A DNA stretch of 9,472 nucleotides from JAXHUA01 sp034189695 (GTDB lineage: Bacteria > Chloroflexota > Dehalococcoidia > E44-bin15), in NCBI GenBank assembly GCA_034189695.1, contig JAXHUA010000072.1:1-9472 (forward strand), written 5' to 3'. The first letter of the stretch is position 1, and every line of letters begins with the position of its first letter. A program made the translations under genes and the position numbers. The notes under the pieces were generated by a model that saw only the letters and a program-made list of their open reading frames with translations, was not told the origin of the DNA and searched no databases. Below are positions 6,144 through 9,472 of the stretch, in pieces.

Positions 6144-6275
6144 ATGCCGAAACGAGACGGGACCGGCCCGCCGGGTGGGGCAAGAGGCCCGCGAGACGGA
6201 AGAGGTGGAGGCAAGGGTAGAGCACCGGGGCGCGGAAGCGGGCCGAGGAAGGGTGGCGGAAAAGGGAAGTGCTGA
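6144..6275 (+). CDS. Small Gly/Arg/Lys-rich protein, DUF5320-like start, 43 residues
   Basis: The ATG at 6144 follows GGGAGGTGGAGAA, a strong ribosome site, 66 bases after the thioredoxin stop. The protein begins MPKRDGTGPPGGARGPRDGR and continues as a glycine, arginine and lysine-rich tail ending in GKGKC. The opening M-P-x-x-D-G-T-G-P is like that of DUF5320-type small proteins common in anaerobic bacteria and archaea, whose function is unknown. About 44% of residues are glycine, and the net charge is strongly positive, so nucleic-acid or phosphate binding is possible but unproven. The single cysteine is the last residue. It may be co-transcribed with the upstream fusion gene. Confidence 0.65.
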   Translation: MPKRDGTGPPGGARGPRDGRGGGKGRAPGRGSGPRKGGGKGKC

Positions 6276-6334
6276 TCCGCCGGAGTACGTCTCCTCCTGA
6301 ATGCTTGCCTGTTTGAGAGAAGGCTGGGGCCTCC

Positions 6335-6346
6335 GACCGCGCGGTC
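6335..6346. repeat. 12-base perfect palindrome GACCGCGCGGTC
   Basis: A self-complementary dodecamer lies in the 355-base gap 6276-6630. It could be a protein-binding site or the base of an RNA stem. It is about 145 bases before the SRPBCC promoter. Confidence 0.35.
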
Positions 6347-6357
6347 GCGAGAGCGGC

Positions 6358-6372
6358 GCACGGTGTCCGTGC
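6358..6372 (+). terminator. Hairpin GCACGG-TGT-CCGTGC, possible terminator
   Basis: A perfect six-base stem with a three-base loop is followed by CAGTCTTCACG, which lacks a real T-tract. A second perfect stem, CGCCGC-ACA-GCGGCG, lies at 6462-6476. Either could end transcription of the upstream small gene, but neither is a textbook terminator. Confidence 0.25.
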
Positions 6373-6491
6373 CAGTCTTCACGTGTGCCTTGCTCGCCTT
6401 CGGCCAGCAGCAGACGACAACCCACGCCCTGGTGGCATCCCCACCCAGCCCCATTGACCACCGCCGCACAGCGGCGTTCAGTGCTCTTCGC

Positions 6492-6520
6492 TTGACACCT
6501 TTCGGCGCGTGTGCTATAGG
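6492..6520 (+). promoter_or_regulatory. Strong sigma70-type promoter for the SRPBCC gene
   Basis: A perfect -35 TTGACA (6492-6497), a 17-base spacer and a -10 TATAGG (6515-6520) preceded by TGC (extended -10) form one of the best promoter matches in the window. Initiation near 6527 would give a leader of about 105 bases containing the hairpin GACACT-CCGTCA-AGTGTC at 6542-6559. Confidence 0.65.
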
Positions 6521-6630
6521 TCTCACTGGAAGCTCCTCAACGACACTCCGTCAAGTGTCCTCAGGACGCCGTGGCGAGTCCTGGTGGCCGCGGGCGATTC
6601 CGATAGCAGCAGGACAGGAGGCAGGCAGGC

Positions 6631-7071
6631 ATGAGGGTGCAGCAGTCTATCGAGATCTCAGCCCCGCCGGAGAAGGTATGGCCTTTCCTGGTTGAGCCTG
6701 AAAAGGTCCTGAAGTGGTGGACTACACTTGAGAAGTTCGAGCCTGTTGGTGAGCGGCGCGGCAGTGTGGGCGCGGCATTCTACGTTGAGGAGCGGGCCGG
6801 AGGCCCGCCTATGAAGATGAGCTTCGGGGCTACGGAGTGGGTGGAGAATGAGAAGATCACCCTGCACATGACTGCGGGGAAGAATGTGAAGGGGTACGAA
6901 CAGAGCCTCACGCTGGAGGCCGTCCCGACCGGCAGCCGGTTCACCTTCATGGAGGACGTTCAACTGCCGTAAGGCGTCATCGGCAAGGTCATCGGGGTGC
7001 TCGGCAAGCGCACGGGCGAGGGCCACGTCAAGGAGTTTCTGGGCAGGCTCAAGAGGGCGGTCGAGGAGTGA
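6631..7071 (+). pseudogene. SRPBCC (START-like) family protein interrupted by an in-frame TAA
   Basis: SRPBCC proteins form a helix-grip fold with a deep cavity for lipids or other hydrophobic ligands. The start MRVQQSIEISAPPEKVWPFL with VEPEKVLKWW is typical, and GGAGG precedes the ATG by nine bases. The visible core runs to SRFTFMEDVQLP, residue 113, where a TAA (6970-6972) ends the frame. The same frame then continues as GVIGKVIGVLGKRTGEGHVK and ends KRAVEE-TGA at 7071. This is exactly the long C-terminal helix expected of the family. Relatives often have an aromatic residue such as tyrosine at the stop position, so one base change (TAT/TAC to TAA) explains it. Without the last helix the ligand cavity would not close, so the product is probably inactive. 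The promoter upstream is still good, suggesting recent inactivation. Confidence 0.85.
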
Positions 7072-7095
7072 TCCGCCGGCAAGGCCGAGGTCGCC

Positions 7096-7109
7096 GCCCG
7101 CCGGCGGGC
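7096..7109. repeat. 14-base perfect palindrome GCCCGCCGGCGGGC
   Basis: A self-complementary GC-only sequence 25 bases after the SRPBCC stop codon. It could form a very tight hairpin in RNA but has no T-tract. Confidence 0.35.
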
Positions 7110-7173
7110 CGTCGCTGCGGGCCGTCATTGCGCGTGGCAGGCATGGACGGACTCTGAGGAAGGTTCTCTTTGC

Positions 7174-7199
7174 GCTGGGGAGCAGGTTTCGCCCCCAGC
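7174..7199 (+). terminator. Hairpin GCTGGGG / CCCCAGC, possible terminator
   Basis: A seven-base perfect stem with a 12-base loop lies between the SRPBCC and SemiSWEET genes and is followed by CTTGCTTTG, an interrupted T-rich stretch. It could separate the two transcripts. Confidence 0.3.
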
Positions 7200-7327
7200 C
7201 TTGCTTTGATAAGGCCAGGGGCCGGGGAGGCCCAATCGGTGGAAGCCGCGGGCAGCCGTCTCTCTTGGGGCCGGCAATGGACAGGCACCACGGGACACGT
7301 GTGAGGCATGCAAGGAGGTAGCGTTCA

Positions 7328-7585
7328 ATGTGGATAGAGGCTTTGGGCATGGTCGCCGGCGCGGCGATAACCGTCGGGTTCGTGCCACAGGTGTGGCGCC
7401 CGTACAAGCTCAAGAGCGCGCGTGAGATAAGCCTGCCCTTCACCCTGCTGCTCGCCGTGGGGGTCAGTTGCTGGCTGGCGTACGGTCTGGTGCTGGGCCT
7501 GCTGTCGGTCATCCTGTGGAACGCCATCACCTTCGTCCTCGCCTGCGCCATGCTCCTCGCCAAGCTCAAGTACGGCCGCTCGTGA
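7328..7585 (+). CDS. SemiSWEET sugar transporter (PQ-loop, MtN3/saliva family)
   Basis: SemiSWEETs are about 85-residue, three-helix proteins that dimerise in the membrane to form a sugar uniporter. This one has exactly 85 residues. Helix 1 (residues 4-22) carries the PQ motif in GFVPQVW. The cytoplasmic turn YKLKSAREISL matches the K-S-x-x-x-I-S signature. Helix 2 spans about 36-56 (FTLLLAVGVSCWLAYGLVLG), and helix 3 (58-78) contains the conserved asparagine N65 in ILWNAITF, which lines the substrate pocket in known structures. AAGGAGGT lies nine bases before the ATG. It stands alone, with no sugar-metabolism genes nearby, so the substrate cannot be inferred. Homologues with the same fold may carry other small solutes. 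Confidence 0.9.
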   Translation: MWIEALGMVAGAAITVGFVPQVWRPYKLKSAREISLPFTLLLAVGVSCWLAYGLVLGLLSVILWNAITFVLACAMLLAKLKYGRS

Positions 7586-7702
7586 CCCACCCCTCGCGCT
7601 CGCCGTCGCGGCGCTGGGCACCCCGCTTGGTGCTGGCTGGCGGTGGCGCCTGGTGGCACTGAGCTCCGCTCTGACGGGAATTTGGCGTGCTTCTCGCCGC
7701 GA

Positions 7703-7731
7703 TTGACAGCATCTTCCTTCCGTGGTACAAG
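7703..7731 (+). promoter_or_regulatory. Sigma70-type promoter of the Nudix gene
   Basis: A perfect -35 TTGACA (7703-7708), a 17-base spacer and -10 TACAAG (7726-7731) give a convincing promoter. Initiation near 7738 leaves a leader of about 78 bases. The sequence GCACT-CGGACAC-AGTGC near the start of transcription could form a small hairpin. The rest of the gap 7586-7815 shows no gene. Confidence 0.6.
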
Positions 7732-7815
7732 TGCACTCGGACACAGTGCTCCGATACGTCTAATACCCACTCACGAAGGGAATGTTGCACGGGACAGTCA
7801 CCGAGGAGAGCGCCA

Positions 7816-8178
7816 ATGCGCAACAGAGCGGTTGCCGTGGTCGTCAGACGCAACAAGGTATTGCTGGTTCGTGATAGAGGCAAGCATCGTTTCTCGTTGC
7901 CGGGTGGCGGAATACGGAAGGGCGAACCGACCGTGAGTGCTGCCGCAAGAGAACTGTACGAGGAGCTTGGACTGAGGGCCAGAAGTGTGGAGCGGTTGAC
8001 ACAGTGTGATTTCCAAGGGACGTTCAACCACCACAAGGTATGCCGTGTCGAGGCAACGGGGAGACCTCGCCTGAGAGGGCACGAGCTCGATAAGTTTCTC
8101 TGGTGGGACATGAAAGACGTCCTTCCCGTGTACAGTCATGTCACGTCGATTCTGAGGGCGATGGGTGAATTGAGATAG
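7816..8178 (+). CDS. Nudix hydrolase
   Basis: Nudix enzymes cleave a nucleoside diphosphate linked to another group. The Nudix box G-x5-E-x7-REUxEExGU is perfect at residues 31-53: G31, E37, then RELYEELGL, which supplies the metal-binding glutamates. Upstream is the usual strand pair AVAVVVRRNKVLLVRDRG and FSLPGGG. The 120-residue length is short but normal for a minimal single-domain member. The start is ATG 7816, chosen because GAGGAG lies seven bases upstream and the Nudix fold begins right there. The frame stays open to 7687, but the extra residues do not resemble the family. Histidines H71/H72 and the WWDMKDVLP segment near the end fit the C-terminal region. The substrate cannot be predicted from the sequence. 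Confidence 0.92.
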   Translation: MRNRAVAVVVRRNKVLLVRDRGKHRFSLPGGGIRKGEPTVSAAARELYEELGLRARSVERLTQCDFQGTFNHHKVCRVEATGRPRLRGHELDKFLWWDMKDVLPVYSHVTSILRAMGELR

Positions 8179-8241
8179 CCTGCCGCAGGGCAGTAGTCCA
8201 GCGGGCAGGTATTCGATCTATGACGAGAGGAGTGACGTTAT

Positions 8242-8499
8242 ATGCCTAACGGTATGCCACTTGCGAAGTACCCCAAGGGCACGAGCCACGGCAAGACAAC
8301 AGAGAAGAGTCATCGGGGAACCACTCTGTGCATCGTGAGGTGCTACAAATGTCACAAGAGGTTCTTGGTATCTCTCGTGCCCTACGGCTATGTTGGCAGG
8401 ATTAGATGCCCTTCTTGCCATAGAAGGGTATGGCTTATTGAAACTGGAGGCCATATGCCTGCGTTAGTTCCCGGCGGGCCCGGGGCGATCAGGGCGTAG
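8242..8499 (+). CDS. Small zinc-ribbon protein, unknown function
   Basis: This 85-residue protein contains two CxxC knuckles, C34-x2-C37 (VRCYKCHKRF) and C56-x2-C59 (IRCPSCHRRVW), separated by 18 residues. This is the classic four-cysteine zinc ribbon. The N-terminus is polar and basic (HGKTTEKSHRGTTL), and the C-terminal tail is Gly/Pro-rich (PALVPGGPGAIRA). GAGAGGAG lies nine bases before the ATG. Such stand-alone ribbons often bind nucleic acids or act as protein-docking modules, but no specific family is recognised. GC content is lower than in the genes between 4,400 and 8,200, as in the next gene, so both may share an acquired origin. Confidence 0.72.
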   Translation: MPNGMPLAKYPKGTSHGKTTEKSHRGTTLCIVRCYKCHKRFLVSLVPYGYVGRIRCPSCHRRVWLIETGGHMPALVPGGPGAIRA

Positions 8500-8675
8500 C
8501 GCTGGCACCCACGACGGGAGCCTTGACGGGGTCAGTTGGATGTACTTGATGGAGGGGGGCAGAGGCGATAGTGAGACCATGTGCTTTCTAGGTTCGGGTC
8601 AGCCAAGTTTCCACGAGAAGTGCCTACTGACCGGAATGCATGGATGCAAGGCTACACCGCTGAGGCGAAAGTGGG

Positions 8676-9472
8676 ATGAACGAGGTATCTGAGAAGCGAC
8701 TTAGCATGGAGAACTGGGTGGCAGGACTTCTAGTCGCCTTCAGACGAGAATACGAGAAGCTTACTGAGTCTGAGCAGGGGCGGCTCAGCAACTTGGACAA
8801 CCTTGTGGCACCATGCCAGGTAGAGGTGTTGTGGGTAGGCAAGACAGACTGGTACCTAGATTGCCAAGTGTTGATGTTCTCACACTTCTCTGACATCAAA
8901 GATGGTGGCGTTGTCGTGCATGGTCCTGTCGTTCCGAGAGATGCAGTTGAGGCAATGAAAGGGATTATGGCTGAACCCAAATGGCAACGCACTCTAAAAC
9001 AAGAGGAATCCTTTGTGTCAGTTCTTGAGGGAGACGGGAGCTATGCTAGCGTACTAGAGGGGCCATTTGCGGATGGACTGGACAGGCTTCGAACACTGAC
9101 CATACACCACCTATTCTCATCAGAACGCCCAGTAGCCAATATCGACCGGAAAACCGGGTGTACTAAGGATGTGTTCTTCTGGCTGGTCTCCGGGGACGTT
9201 CGAACATTGCCTGTTGAGCAAGTCGTTGACAAGATAATTGAATCAGCTAGAAGACAGCCTCCGGCTCTTGAGAAACGAGAACTCCAACCGAAGCCTCCCG
9301 TCATTGAAGGGTTCGCTACGTTCTTCTATCCACCAGTCTGGATTGGAGCATTGCCTACACGTGCAATAGAGGAAAGGCTAACATCTCAGAGAGCACCTTC
9401 GATAGCATATCCCGATAAGGCGCTCGATGTTGAATACAAAGGGACCATAATTGTCATACACCAGGATGGATT
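8676..9472 (+). CDS. Unrecognised protein, 5' part of at least 265 residues (runs off the window)
   Basis: A frame beginning with ATG at 8676 (MNEVSEKRLSMENWVAGLLV) is open without a stop to the last base, about 795 bases, far longer than chance. A second in-frame ATG lies at codon 11. The ribosome site is weak (GAGGCGAAAGTGGG). The protein looks soluble and cytoplasmic, with an N-terminal helical region FRREYEKLTESEQGRLSNLD, a beta-rich middle (VEVLWVGKTDWYLDCQVLMF), GPFADGLDRLRTLTIHHLFS, and a Pro-rich segment (ARRQPPALEKRELQPKPPVI) that may be a domain linker. I find no catalytic motif and no membrane segment. The base composition is more AT-rich than in the preceding genes. It could be a sensor or accessory-region protein, but no function is proposed. 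Confidence 0.75.
   Translation, partial: MNEVSEKRLSMENWVAGLLVAFRREYEKLTESEQGRLSNLDNLVAPCQVEVLWVGKTDWYLDCQVLMFSHFSDIKDGGVVVHGPVVPRDAVEAMKGIMAEPKWQRTLKQEESFVSVLEGDGSYASVLEGPFADGLDRLRTLTIHHLFSSERPVANIDRKTGCTKDVFFWLVSGDVRTLPVEQVVDKIIESARRQPPALEKRELQPKPPVIEGFATFFYPPVWIGALPTRAIEERLTSQRAPSIAYPDKALDVEYKGTIIVIHQDG

Noticed and set aside
1034..6972. Both premature stops (TAG at 1034-1036, TAA at 6970-6972) fall where relatives often have tyrosine, hinting at stop-codon recoding
   Set aside because: TAG ends the GNAT and TspO frames and TAA ends the thioredoxin fusion at natural C-termini, so both codons act as ordinary stops here. Tyr codons are one base from both stops, so the coincidence is cheap.
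5298..7770. Long minus-strand frames (5298-6461 and 6658-7770)
   Set aside because: They are antisense shadows of GC-rich plus-strand genes with well-supported families and ribosome sites. Their translations are Arg/Pro/Ser-rich and family-less.
8540..8692. 50-codon plus-strand frame before the last gene
   Set aside because: It has no ribosome site, overlaps the start of the long frame at 8676 and shows no protein-like pattern.
1..9472. CRISPR array, toxin-antitoxin pair or phage module
   Set aside because: No regularly spaced direct repeats, no paired small toxin and antitoxin genes, and no phage structural or integrase gene are visible apart from the two insertion sequences.

Overview
The window reads as a bacterial chromosome segment of moderate to high GC. 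It has AGGAGG-type Shine-Dalgarno sites and sigma70-like promoters (TTGACA with 17-base spacers). The mix of small orphan genes, IS1380 and IS3 elements, a glycine-rich short protein and TspO is compatible with an uncultured Chloroflexota/Dehalococcoidia-type genome. That assignment is an inference from general resemblance; no marker gene is present to prove it.

Layout. Positions 1-57 (minus) are the first codons of a gene that leaves the window. Positions 121-1476 are a decayed IS1380-family insertion sequence: its transposase has a large internal in-frame deletion and an amber stop. About 110 bases of unassigned DNA follow. Positions 1589-2885 are an intact-looking IS3-family element with orfA, orfB and a T_TTT_TTA slippery site. 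The IS3 right end cuts directly into a GNAT acetyltransferase that has lost its N-terminal third.

From 3527 onward every gene is on the plus strand: a 68-residue membrane protein, a frameshifted TspO/MBR protein, a 112-residue orphan, an unusual fusion of a cysteine-less HesB/IscA-like domain to thioredoxin, a 43-residue Gly/Arg/Lys-rich protein, an SRPBCC lipid-binding-type protein broken by one ochre codon, a SemiSWEET transporter, a Nudix hydrolase, a small zinc-ribbon protein and a long unrecognised gene that runs off the right edge. Most of these look like single-gene transcription units with their own leaders rather than one operon. Three have good upstream promoter matches: SRPBCC, Nudix and the HesB-thioredoxin fusion.

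Two themes stand out. One is gene decay: four genes are broken here (IS1380 transposase, GNAT, TspO, SRPBCC), each by a lesion visible in the sequence. The other is the HesB-thioredoxin fusion preceded by a promoter and three back-to-back hairpins, which is the best candidate for something unusual. I found no CRISPR array, rRNA, tRNA or recognisable defence system. GC drops noticeably after about 8,200, where the last two genes may be horizontally acquired.
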